From Nitrospinota bacterium (GTDB lineage Bacteria; Tectomicrobia; Entotheonellia; J063): a DNA stretch of 6,889 nucleotides. The notes beneath the pieces were generated by a model. That model was given only the letters and a program-made list of their open reading frames with translations. It ran no database searches and was not told the DNA's origin. The position numbers were made by a program, and so were the translations under genes. This document shows, in pieces, positions 1 to 6,374 of this stretch; the first letter of the stretch is position 1; each line of letters begins with the position of its first letter. Location of the stretch: positions 1 to 6,889 of the forward strand of contig RFHZ01000303.1 of the NCBI GenBank assembly GCA_003696125.1, in the 5' to 3' direction.

Positions 1-1243
1 GATACTTCTCGTACCGTCGCTCCACCACCACGGTACACAGTCGCATCACGGCCTCATAGATATCGGTGTAGGAGGTATACAAGGGGGCGAGGCCGAAACG
101 GATGTTGTCCGGAGAGCGGAAATCTGGCAGAACGTGCATCTCTTCGATCAGGGCCCGGTCGATACGGAACCCCTCGGGATGGCCCAGTGAGACATGAGAA
201 CCGCGCCTGGAGGCGTCGCGGGGTGAATTCAGGCGGAAGCCGAGTGGCTGGAGTACCGTCTCCCATAACCGTATCAGGTAATCGGTTTGCCGGATCGATT
301 TGGCCCGTACCTGCTCCAGGCCTGCCTCGAGAAGCAGGTCCACCCCGGGTTCTATGGCCGACAGGGAGAGGATGGTGGGGGTCCCGGTAAGGAAACGCTG
401 GATGCCCGGACCGGGCTGATACTCGAGTGCAAAATCGAACTGGTCACGCTGCCCGAACCAGCCCCAGATCGGGTTGAGCAAACGCTCCTGCAGATCGCTG
501 CGTACATAGAGGAAGGCCGGTGCACCGGGACCTCCGTTGATGTACTTATACGTGCATCCCACCGCCAGATCCACTTCACACGCATTGAGTGTGATGGGCA
601 TGGCACCCACCGAATGACTCAGGTCCCAGAGCATCAGTGCTCCCACGCGATGCGCCATAGCGGTCACGGCTGCCATATCGTACACATAACCGCTCTTGAA
701 AGCGGTGTGGGAGAGGGTGACCAGCGCGGTGCGTTCATCGATCGCTTCCGCCAATGAGTCATGCGACACGGTAATTCCATCGGTCGAAGGGACGATCACC
801 AGACGGTATTGGGGACCAGCCAGTTTTAGGGCCCCCTGCAGGATGTACAGATCGGAAGGGAAATTGAGGGCATCGGTGACCACCGTGTCCCGCCCGGGTT
901 GCGCCTGCAGTGCGGCCATGACCAGTTTAAACAGGTTGACCGAGGTAGAATCGGAGACGAGCACCTCGTTGGGGGCAGCACCGATGAGCCGGGCAATCTT
1001 GGCTCCGACCCGTTGGGGAGCCCCAAACCAGCCTTCATTCCACGCCCGGATCAGGCGTTGTCCCCACTCCTGCTCTATCACCTCTCGCAGGCGGGTAACA
1101 CTCCGTTTGGGCAGTCGTCCCAGCGAGTTGCCGTCGAGATAGATCAGGTGAGGATCGTCGATGACAAACTCATCCCGGAAACGGGCCAGGGGATCCTGCG
1201 CATCCAGGGATCGGGCGTACTCGGCATCAGGGCGAAAATGCAT
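1..1243 (-). CDS. kynU: Kynureninase (PLP-dependent), C-terminus cut by the window edge
   Basis: The frame stays open from position 1243 to the left edge (414 codons), and the family is about 415-465 residues, so only the last few residues should be missing. Kynureninase is a cytosolic fold-type I PLP enzyme that cleaves L-kynurenine to anthranilate and alanine (or 3-hydroxykynurenine to 3-hydroxyanthranilate) in tryptophan breakdown. Landmarks from this start: IYLDGNSLG near residues 34-42; the cofactor-contacting DLSHSVGA with Asp207 and His210; CTYKYINGGPGAPAF with Tyr232 and the Schiff-base Lys233; and the family-typical end DFRSPDNIRFGLAPLY. All key residues are present and the frame is uninterrupted. 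Two ATGs compete. The one at 1243 has AGGAG 9 bases upstream. The one at 1252 adds three residues, but AGGAGG lies only 2 bases from it. No other kynurenine-pathway gene is visible. It lies 260 bases downstream of the dinB-like gene on the same strand and may have its own promoter or read-through from it. Confidence 0.95.
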   Translation of the reverse strand, partial: MHFRPDAEYARSLDAQDPLARFRDEFVIDDPHLIYLDGNSLGRLPKRSVTRLREVIEQEWGQRLIRAWNEGWFGAPQRVGAKIARLIGAAPNEVLVSDSTSVNLFKLVMAALQAQPGRDTVVTDALNFPSDLYILQGALKLAGPQYRLVIVPSTDGITVSHDSLAEAIDERTALVTLSHTAFKSGYVYDMAAVTAMAHRVGALMLWDLSHSVGAMPITLNACEVDLAVGCTYKYINGGPGAPAFLYVRSDLQERLLNPIWGWFGQRDQFDFALEYQPGPGIQRFLTGTPTILSLSAIEPGVDLLLEAGLEQVRAKSIRQTDYLIRLWETVLQPLGFRLNSPRDASRRGSHVSLGHPEGFRIDRALIEEMHVLPDFRSPDNIRFGLAPLYTSYTDIYEAVMRLCTVVVERRYEKY

Positions 1244-1291
1244 GGTATTCATCTCCTCCTCTTCACTGTCCAGGAACCCAGACACAACATG

Positions 1292-1433
1292 ACCAGGCAC
1301 AGAGGCACCAGATGCCTGGTAGGGGCACAGCGCGCTGTGCCCCTACGCGCCGAACACGGAACACTTGACTACAATAAACCAGGCACAGAGAAGGATCAGG
1401 CACGGGATACCCTTTGTACCTCTGTGCCTGATC
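1292..1433. repeat. Cluster of CAGGCACAGAG direct and inverted repeats
   Basis: ACCAGGCACAGAG occurs twice as a 13-base direct repeat (1292-1304 and 1378-1390). The inverted form CTCTGTGCCTG lies at 1420-1430. In addition, GATCAGGCAC (1394-1403) pairs with GTGCCTGATC (1424-1433), and CCAGGCA (1293-1299) pairs with TGCCTGG (1313-1319). The segment at 1420-1433 can therefore pair with either of two partners, giving mutually exclusive hairpins in minus-strand RNA. The cluster may be a degenerate dispersed repeat or an attenuator-like leader of kynU. The sequence alone does not decide. Confidence 0.65.
1319..1346. repeat. 28-bp perfect palindrome, GTAGGGGC-type dispersed repeat
   Basis: The two 14-base arms (outer GTAGGGGCACAGCG and its exact reverse complement) are directly joined, so either strand could fold into a very stable hairpin. 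Palindromes starting GTAGGGGC and ending GCCCCTAC recur in intergenic regions of Chloroflexota and some other bacteria (recollection, not searched). There is no T-tract on either side, so it is not a standard rho-independent terminator. It may be a mobile palindromic unit or an mRNA-stabilising or processing hairpin between the dinB-like gene and kynU. Confidence 0.8.
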
Positions 1434-1503
1434 GGGTCCTGCTTCTCTCTGCCATTGCTCTCGAGGTTTCTACGAGGTTGCGCAATGTGGTCGAAGATCT
1501 GCT

Positions 1504-2028
1504 CTATGCTGTTGTCCCCGGGTGGTACCCTTCTGGAGTCAGGTGGGTCAAGGCCAGATCTCTATCTAATGTCGCTTTGGTGATGTGGATGATCTGCCCT
1601 ACGTGGTGTGACCAGTGCTCTATGGCACTGTAGATCGCTTCCAGGCAGGAGACGCGATACCCCTGGATGACTCTGACCTCACCTAACCGGCGCACATCGA
1701 AAGCGGCCAGCACCTGATCAGCCTCCTGCACAATCTCATCTACCATGGTAAGAAGCTCTTCTTTTGGCAAGAACACATCCTGACGAAACTCCTGGGGGCG
1801 TTGACGGATATCCTCAGCCCCTCCGATACCGCTGATGATCCATTGACGCACATTTCCACACAGGTGCAGGACAAGGTTCCCCACGCTATTCACATGCTTG
1901 TTTGTCCGGTTCCACACCGCCTCTTCAGGCAACAGGGATACACATTGACGAAGCTTTGCCGTATGGCGTCCCAGCCGTTCCCGCGAAGTTTCGATGAACA
2001 GGGCCCCTAGCTTTTCCTCTGCTCTCAT
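1504..2028 (-). CDS. DinB/DUF1572-like putative metal-binding protein
   Basis: The 174-residue product looks like a single four-helix-bundle protein of the DinB/YfiT superfamily, closest by recollection to DUF1572. Members carry a three-histidine divalent-metal site. Some are thiol-dependent transferases or hydrolases, but most have no known reaction. Here His55 lies in NSVGNLVLHLCGNVRQW, and His138 and His142 in IEHWSHHVGQI (an HxxxH pair in the last conserved helix), matching the expected ligands. There is no signal peptide or membrane segment, so it should be cytosolic. The start at 2028 was chosen because AAAGGAG (2035-2041) lies 6 bases upstream. An in-frame ATG at 2061 would add 11 residues but has no good ribosome site. 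It sits between the transporter operon and kynU on the same strand with its own promoter. The substrate is unknown. Confidence 0.8.
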   Translation of the reverse strand: MRAEEKLGALFIETSRERLGRHTAKLRQCVSLLPEEAVWNRTNKHVNSVGNLVLHLCGNVRQWIISGIGGAEDIRQRPQEFRQDVFLPKEELLTMVDEIVQEADQVLAAFDVRRLGEVRVIQGYRVSCLEAIYSAIEHWSHHVGQIIHITKATLDRDLALTHLTPEGYHPGTTA

Positions 2029-2034
2029 CAGATG

Positions 2035-2041
2035 CTCCTTT
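2035..2041 (-). promoter_or_regulatory. Ribosome binding site deciding the dinB-like start
   Basis: AAAGGAG on the minus strand is 6 bases before the ATG at 2028. The alternative upstream ATG at 2061 lacks a comparable site. Confidence 0.7.
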
Positions 2042-2109
2042 CGCCCATGCAATTTCTTCACCGCAGGCAGAATCTCTTCATCACCAAGAGAGCGAAGCGT
2101 CTTTTCTCT

Positions 2110-2137
2110 ATTGTATCCCGGCGTCCTCTGCAGTGAA
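2110..2137 (-). promoter_or_regulatory. Sigma-70-like promoter of the dinB-like gene
   Basis: On the minus strand TTCACT (2132-2137) and TACAAT (2110-2115) are separated by 16 bases, matching consensus at 4 and 5 of 6 positions. Transcription would start near 2103 and give a leader of about 75 bases. The promoter lies in the 170-base gap after the transporter operon, so the dinB-like gene need not depend on read-through. Confidence 0.5.
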
Positions 2138-2145
2138 GGCCTTCA
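2134..2145. promoter_or_regulatory. Palindrome TGAAGGCCTTCA overlapping the dinB-like -35 box
   Basis: This perfect 12-bp palindrome shares four bases with the -35 hexamer. It is well placed to be the operator of a dimeric repressor or activator. It has no spacer, so it is a poor RNA hairpin, and no T-run follows, which argues against a terminator for the upstream transporter operon. The assignment is positional inference. Confidence 0.35.
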
Positions 2146-2198
2146 GACAACGCTGCCTTTCTCACACGCCCAAATCCTCCCATGTGCATCATAGCTAC

Positions 2199-3086
2199 TT
2201 ATCCGATACCACCGGCAAGGAGTCCGCGTACCATGTACCGCCAGACAGGCACGACCAGGAGCAGGGTGGGGAGGATACTGATGGCAATGCTGGCGTTCAT
2301 CAATCCCCAGGAAACGTCTGGATTCAAGGAGATCGAGCCCAGGATGACCGGGAGCGTTCGCGATTTGATCGAAGTCGTAATCAGGAGGGCAAACAAGAAT
2401 TCGCTGTACGAGAGCATGAAGGCGAAGAGACCGGTACCGATGAGGCCAGGAAGAGCCAGAGGAGCGGTAATCCGGACCAGGGTCTGCATTGGGCTACAGC
2501 CATCCAGTTCTGCGGCCTCTTCGATCTCTCGAGGAATCCCTCGGAAGTAGAGGGTCAGGATGAGTAGGGTAAAGGGGAGGGTGAGCACCGCATAGATGGC
2601 GATCAGAGCCATATGACTGTCGAGGAGACCGAGTTGCTGGACGATGGCGTAGTACGCAACGGCCAGCGCTACGGTCGGGATCAAACGGCTGGCCATCACG
2701 AAGAAGAAGCTGACCCGTCTTCCCGGGAAGGAGAATCTGGCGTAGGCAAAAGCGGCCGGACATCCGGCGATCCAGTTGAGCAGCATGACTGCAAAGGCGA
2801 CCAGAAAGCTGTTCAGCATGGCTGGAGGAATCAGACGCACTTCCTGGGAGATCATGCTGCGTATTGCCCCCTTGACCAGGTAGGATTGAGGAATGGTGCC
2901 GGTGAAGATGTAGTCATAGTTGTCGAAGGTGAACCCAAATTGAAACCAGCGGGGCGGTACGGCGATGAGACCGGCTTCGGGTAGCACGCTTGCCAGGAAC
3001 ACCAACACCAGCGGTCCCAGGGTGAATATGGCCAGGACCAGGGCTCCGAGGTACACCACTGCCGTGCCTCCCGGTCCCCGCTTCAT
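2199..3086 (-). CDS. Carbohydrate ABC transporter inner-membrane permease, MalG type
   Basis: This 295-residue protein is the second channel half of a sugar importer (binding-protein-dependent CUT1-type family; UgpE/MalG-like). Six hydrophobic segments are visible at about 9-33, 88-116, 124-148, 158-180, 213-237 and 258-281. The cytoplasmic coupling loop that docks on the ATPase is EEAAELDGCSPMQTLVRITAPLALPG (EEAAELDG at 189-196), with its conserved Gly196. The extended segment after the first helix (about 34-80, WFQFGFTFDNYDYIF) is typical of MalG-like proteins and should lie outside. The ATG overlaps the stop of the preceding permease by four bases (ATGA), with GGAGGA (3093-3098) 6 bases upstream, so the two subunits are translationally coupled. 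It is the last gene of the operon and no ATPase follows. The sugar cannot be named from sequence. Confidence 0.93.
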   Translation of the reverse strand: MKRGPGGTAVVYLGALVLAIFTLGPLVLVFLASVLPEAGLIAVPPRWFQFGFTFDNYDYIFTGTIPQSYLVKGAIRSMISQEVRLIPPAMLNSFLVAFAVMLLNWIAGCPAAFAYARFSFPGRRVSFFFVMASRLIPTVALAVAYYAIVQQLGLLDSHMALIAIYAVLTLPFTLLILTLYFRGIPREIEEAAELDGCSPMQTLVRITAPLALPGLIGTGLFAFMLSYSEFLFALLITTSIKSRTLPVILGSISLNPDVSWGLMNASIAISILPTLLLVVPVWRYMVRGLLAGGIG

Positions 3087-3994
3087 GGTCGTTCCTCCAG
3101 GATGGCGTCGTTGGGGATCGTCTTGAGGAGGCCGAAGATCAGCAGCAGGGAGAAAAGGGCAATGATGATGGCCAGTGCCGTGCCGTTGCCGAAGTTTAAC
3201 ATCTTGAACGATTCGGCCCAGATGAAGTAGCTGATCAGGGTGGTCGAGGTTCCTGGACCACCTCCGGTGAGGGAATAGGTGAGATCAAAGGTCGTCAGGC
3301 TCATCAGGGTCTCGAAGAGAACCACGATCACCAGCATGGGGGTGATCAGAGGAAGCGTGATCCGTCGAAAACGTTGCCAGCGGTTGGCTCCGTCGATGGC
3401 TGCCGCTTCATAGAGTTCCTCTGGAATCGCCTGCATTGCGGCCAGCGTCAGCACTGCGGCCAGCGGGAACTGCGTCCAGACCTGCGCTACAATGACGGCC
3501 AGCATCGCCAATCGGGGGGTCGTCAACCAGGGGATATAGTGTGAGATCACACCCGTAGTGTACAGAATGGCATTCAGAGCTCCCCAACCATCCAAAAACA
3601 CCCACTTCCAGATGACTCCAGAGATAGCCGCCGGAATGGCCCAGGGGAGGAGAACCGTTGCCTTGAGAAGACCCACCCCCCAGAACTTCTCGTTGAGCAG
3701 TGAAGCCACCGCCACACCAACGATCAAGACGAGGGGGACGGAGAGGAGAGTGAAGATCAGCGTATTCCGCACTGCACCCACGAAGTAAGGACTGGTGAGC
3801 ACGGCCTCATAGTTGGCCCATCCGGCAAAGGCAGGAGGGAGGAGGGGAGAGGTGATCCGAAAACTGGACCAGAGGGCATAGGCATAGGGGTAGAGGGTAA
3901 AAACACAGACCAGAAGTAGGGTGGGCAGGATCATGGCATAAGCGATCCCGCTGCTGGACCGTGCTCTCGCTCGAGCCCCTTCTCGTGCGCTCAC
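3083..3994 (-). CDS. Carbohydrate ABC transporter inner-membrane permease, MalF/UgpA type
   Basis: This 303-residue protein is the first channel half of the importer. After a short basic tail (SAREGARARARSSSG, cytoplasmic by the positive-inside rule) there is a first membrane segment at about 18-42, then segments near 75-101, 107-131, 161-186, 217-238 and 272-291. The ATPase-docking loop is EELYEAAAIDGANRWQRFRRITLPLITP (EELYEAAAIDG at 192-202). TGGGPG at 243-248 is a hallmark of MalF/UgpA-type subunits. The start is GTG at 3994, 16 bases after the binding-protein stop. Its ribosome site is weak (GAAGGGA about 10 bases upstream). An ATG at residue 21 lies inside the first helix and has no ribosome site, so the GTG is preferred. 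It overlaps the next permease by 4 bases. It acts as a heterodimer with that permease. Confidence 0.93.
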   Translation of the reverse strand: MSAREGARARARSSSGIAYAMILPTLLLVCVFTLYPYAYALWSSFRITSPLLPPAFAGWANYEAVLTSPYFVGAVRNTLIFTLLSVPLVLIVGVAVASLLNEKFWGVGLLKATVLLPWAIPAAISGVIWKWVFLDGWGALNAILYTTGVISHYIPWLTTPRLAMLAVIVAQVWTQFPLAAVLTLAAMQAIPEELYEAAAIDGANRWQRFRRITLPLITPMLVIVVLFETLMSLTTFDLTYSLTGGGPGTSTTLISYFIWAESFKMLNFGNGTALAIIIALFSLLLIFGLLKTIPNDAILEERP

Positions 3995-4010
3995 CCTGCC
4001 GGTTCCCTTC

Positions 4011-5360
4011 TCAGGAGAACTGTTTCTTTAACTGATTCCACTTGTTGGCGGCCGCCTCGAGAGCCTCCTCGACCGATGCTTCCCCGGCAACGGCCCGCAT
4101 GAGCTGGATGCGGAAGAACTCTCCCCAGATGCCGTACCACACGGTTTCGTGACGCTTCCGGGCCAGGGCCTGCTGTCTCTTCAGCATGTCCACGTCGATC
4201 CAGCGGGCAAAGGTATCGACCACCTCTGGATCGTCCCACAAGGGCAACTGCCCAAAGCCCAGCCCCTTTTCCACGGCCCAGCGTTTGGCCACCACGTACT
4301 CCCCCTTGTACTCGCCACCGAAGTATTCGAGGAATTTCCAGAGGGCATCCAGGACCGCAGGACCCCGCTCAGTAGCCATCTTGGTCATACAGTAGAAGCG
4401 ACAAAACCCAAAGGTGGCATGGGCCTGACCCGGCATCAGGCCGATCTTGAATTGACCGGCCAGCGGGGAGACGGCCTTGTTGTTGAGAGCCGCCAGGTTG
4501 TAGTTATACAGCACCGTGAAGACATGCCGGCCGGTATTCATCGCCTTCTGCACATCGGTTTCGTGCGGAAGGTAGGTCATGATCTTGTCTGTGTTCCGGG
4601 CTTTGGCCAGCCATTGCAGTTGTTGCCAGGCCGCGCTTTTGGGGTGCGCAAAGAGGGGTTCATCATGCTCGTCTACCAGATCTTCACCCCGACCAAAGAC
4701 CATGGCGCTGAAGTTGTCGTGAGTGGTAGGCAGACTCTGCGCAAGCTCCAGCACCACCGGGAACTCCATCCCCTTCTTTTGGAGAAACTTGGACTGGTCT
4801 GTCACCTCTTCCCAGGTCTCGGGTGGTCGATTAATGCCGTAGTCTTTGAGCAGCTTCTCGTTGTACTGGAAAGAGGTGATGTCGGCATAGTAGGGCAGGC
4901 CATAAAGCTTCCCCTGGTAGGTCATATCCTCCAGGGCGTACCCTACGATCTTCTCTTTATATTTTGTTACCGCCGGAAAGTAGTCGTCCAGTGGAACCAC
5001 CCACCCGGCTCTGACCATTTCCGGTAACCAGTTCCCACCGTTGTAGAGTATGTCGGTAGGGGTCCTGGAGTGCAGACGGTTGACAATGGTCTCGTGATAG
5101 GCGTTCCAGGAGAAATCGGTCAAATTGACCTTGATCCTGTTTTGGTACTCGGCCTCGAATTTACGGATGTTATCGAGAATCGTCTCTACACTGTAGCTCC
5201 AGACGACCCAATTGATGGTGATGGGATCGGCCGGGTAGGCTACCGGCGTGAATCCCACAAGACTTCCTGTTCCCACAGAGGCCGCACCGGCCCCTAACAG
5301 CTTGAGGAAATCCCGTCTGGGTATCCCTGACTTCCCTTCGTAACGTCGATGCTTACCCAT
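4011..5360 (-). CDS. Extracellular sugar-binding protein of an ABC importer, Tat signal
   Basis: The 449-residue product is a family-1 (MalE/UgpB-like) substrate-binding protein, the receptor that captures the sugar outside the membrane and hands it to the two permeases encoded downstream. It begins with a twin-arginine signal: PRRDFLK at 14-20, followed by a Gly/Ala-rich hydrophobic stretch to about residue 41 and a likely cleavage near AYPA (41-44). The protein should therefore be exported folded through Tat. No lipobox cysteine is seen. The mature part shows the usual features: a TINWVVWSYSVETILDNIRKFEAEY first strand and helix, DILYNGGNWLPEMVRAGWVVPLDDYF, and YQGKLYGLPYYADITSFQYNEKLL (hinge and ligand-side region), with many Trp and Tyr residues for sugar stacking. 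The start is firm: AGGAGG lies 7 bases upstream. It heads a three-gene operon behind a strong promoter. The ligand is unknown, most likely an oligo- or monosaccharide. Confidence 0.92.
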   Translation of the reverse strand: MGKHRRYEGKSGIPRRDFLKLLGAGAASVGTGSLVGFTPVAYPADPITINWVVWSYSVETILDNIRKFEAEYQNRIKVNLTDFSWNAYHETIVNRLHSRTPTDILYNGGNWLPEMVRAGWVVPLDDYFPAVTKYKEKIVGYALEDMTYQGKLYGLPYYADITSFQYNEKLLKDYGINRPPETWEEVTDQSKFLQKKGMEFPVVLELAQSLPTTHDNFSAMVFGRGEDLVDEHDEPLFAHPKSAAWQQLQWLAKARNTDKIMTYLPHETDVQKAMNTGRHVFTVLYNYNLAALNNKAVSPLAGQFKIGLMPGQAHATFGFCRFYCMTKMATERGPAVLDALWKFLEYFGGEYKGEYVVAKRWAVEKGLGFGQLPLWDDPEVVDTFARWIDVDMLKRQQALARKRHETVWYGIWGEFFRIQLMRAVAGEASVEEALEAAANKWNQLKKQFS

Positions 5361-5467
5361 GGTGTCACCTCCTGAATCGTTTACACCCTCTTCGCTCCCC
5401 TCTCCCAGGTGAGTGACCCGTCACCCACGGCATCACCAGGGTGCCGTAGTCATCTCTCCTCTCCACC
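5361..5467 (-). other. Leader of the transporter mRNA with two tiny overlapping frames
   Basis: If transcription starts near 5467, the leader is about 107 bases. It contains a six-codon frame (MTTAPW, 5433-5453, preceded by GGAGAGGAGAG). Its TGA overlaps the ATG of a 22-codon frame (MPWVTGHSPGRGERRGCKRFRR, 5365-5433). The second frame ends with a TGA that is part of the AGGAGGTGA ribosome site (5365-5373) of the binding-protein gene. Terminating ribosomes would cover that site. Whether either frame is translated is unknown, and both could arise by chance. A small hairpin GTGAC-GG-GTCAC is also present in the leader. Confidence 0.3.
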
Positions 5468-5473
5468 GGCTTT

Positions 5474-5502
5474 ATCCTAGACGACTCGAGGAGAGCTGTC
5501 AA
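5474..5502 (-). promoter_or_regulatory. Sigma-70-like promoter of the sugar transporter operon
   Basis: On the minus strand a perfect TTGACA (5497-5502) and TAGGAT (5474-5479, four of six to consensus) are separated by 17 bases. It is the best promoter in the window and lies in the 173-base gap between the AlaX stop and the binding-protein start, so the transporter operon should be independently transcribed. Confidence 0.7.
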
Positions 5503-5510
5503 CGTTTTCT
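5497..5510 (-). promoter_or_regulatory. LacI-family/cre-like operator over the -35 box
   Basis: AGAAAACGTTGACA on the minus strand matches the CcpA/LacI-type consensus TGWAARCGYTWWCW at 12 of 14 positions, including the central CG. It includes the whole TTGACA hexamer. LacI-family repressors commonly control sugar ABC operons, and a protein bound here would block RNA polymerase. No regulator gene lies in the window, so this is inferred from motif and position. Confidence 0.45.
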
Positions 5511-5533
5511 CAAACAGAGGCGAAGGCGACGTA

Positions 5534-6250
5534 TCATGCTCCCAGGGCAATATGGATCCGCTTGTTGATACGGCCCTTGCTCTTGTAGTCCACGATGCGT
5601 ATGGGACCGACTTCCGAGGTGTTGGCCACATGGGTGCCTCCATCGGCCTGTAAATCGAGACCCACAATCTCCACCGTCCGTACCCGGGTAATCTCCTTGG
5701 GAAGGAGGTTGATCTTGGTCCGGATCAGGTCAGGAATCTGAAACGCCTCCTCGCGAGGGAGGATCCGTACCCGTACCTCTCGGCTTGCCTGTACTTCTGT
5801 GTTGATCCTGTCTTCGATCTCCTTTACCAACTCCTGCCGCAGCGTCTCAAACTCAAAATCCATCCGCCCTTTGAGCGGTTCCATGTTCCCACCTGTGACC
5901 AGAGCCCCATAATCACGCCAGACCACTCCACAGAGGATGTGGAGAGCAGTATGCGTGCGCATCAATTGATAGCGACGCCTCCAGTCGATCTCTCCCTGCA
6001 CCCGGGTGCCTACCGGTGGAACCTCCCCTTCTATCCAGTGCCATACCGCTTCTCCCTGACGCCTGACCCTGGTGACAGGGAGGAGGTGATCTTCTACCAG
6101 AAGCTGTCCAACATCGTGCGGCTGTCCTCCTCCCCCTGGATAAAAGGCGGTACGATCTAAGGCCAGCGCGCCTTCCTCTGGATTAGTGGCCACAACCGTT
6201 GCCGTAAACTTCTGCAAGTAGCTGTCGGTTTGAAAGAGTAGATCCGTCAT
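5534..6250 (-). CDS. alaX: AlaX-type alanyl-tRNA editing hydrolase
   Basis: This 238-residue cytosolic protein resembles stand-alone relatives of the alanyl-tRNA synthetase editing domain. These hydrolyse mischarged Ser-tRNA(Ala) or Gly-tRNA(Ala) and so protect translation fidelity. It is AlaX-M sized: an N-terminal domain with the diagnostic TAFYPGGGGQPHDVG (34-48), then the editing domain. The first half of the zinc site is intact (RTHTALHIL, His100 and His104). The second half reads QADGGTHVANTSEVG (201-215), where Asp203 occupies the place usually taken by cysteine in CGGTHV, while His207 is kept. The central GGNMEPLKGRMDFEF segment fits the family. The ATG at 6250 has AGGA 4 bases and AAGGA 9 bases upstream. 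It is monocistronic, with its own promoter, divergent from the epimerase gene. No clear terminator follows. Family assignment is secure; the exact substrate tRNA is inferred. Confidence 0.92.
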   Translation of the reverse strand: MTDLLFQTDSYLQKFTATVVATNPEEGALALDRTAFYPGGGGQPHDVGQLLVEDHLLPVTRVRRQGEAVWHWIEGEVPPVGTRVQGEIDWRRRYQLMRTHTALHILCGVVWRDYGALVTGGNMEPLKGRMDFEFETLRQELVKEIEDRINTEVQASREVRVRILPREEAFQIPDLIRTKINLLPKEITRVRTVEIVGLDLQADGGTHVANTSEVGPIRIVDYKSKGRINKRIHIALGA

Positions 6251-6344
6251 GGTTTCCTGTCCTTCTAGTCTCTCCTGGCTCCCTCAAGTCCCTATGCTTC
6301 CTGGTACCTCGTCTCTGCCGTAATCGATTCCGGCTCTTTCCCCG

Positions 6345-6374
6345 ACTCTAACGCAGAAGGGTGGGAGAAGTCAA
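6345..6374 (-). promoter_or_regulatory. Sigma-70-like promoter of alaX in the divergent intergenic region
   Basis: On the minus strand TTGACT (6369-6374) and TAGAGT (6345-6350) lie 18 bases apart, matching consensus at 5 and 4 of 6 positions. The start point would be near 6338 with a leader of about 88 bases. The rest of the 231-base intergenic stretch (6251-6481) shows no gene and no convincing rightward promoter. Confidence 0.5.

Larger units (their letters stand above)
1253..1503. other. Gap between the dinB-like gene and kynU, rich in inverted repeats
   Basis: No convincing gene lies here. It holds the kynU ribosome binding site (AGGAGG on the minus strand, 1255-1260), a 28-bp perfect palindrome (1319-1346), and three copies of a CAGGCACAGAG motif in mixed orientation (1294-1304, 1380-1390, and inverted at 1420-1430). 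No strong promoter for kynU was found. The best candidate on the minus strand is an extended -10 (TG, then TTTATT at 1373-1378) without a good -35. No canonical terminator with a clear T-run follows the dinB-like gene. Confidence 0.6.

Noticed and set aside
287-757. Open frame of 156 codons on the plus strand
   Set aside because: It is antisense to the conserved core of kynureninase, including the PLP lysine region.
899-1633. Open frame of 244 codons on the plus strand
   Set aside because: It runs antisense through kynU, across the repeat-rich gap and into the dinB-like gene. Its product looks compositionally random.
2029-2198. Terminator sought after the transporter operon
   Set aside because: The only symmetric element, TGAAGGCCTTCA, has no loop and no T-run, and fits an operator better.
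4149-5027. Long open frame (292 codons) on the plus strand
   Set aside because: It lies entirely antisense to the well-supported binding-protein gene, has no recognisable domain, and mirrors that gene's codon pattern.
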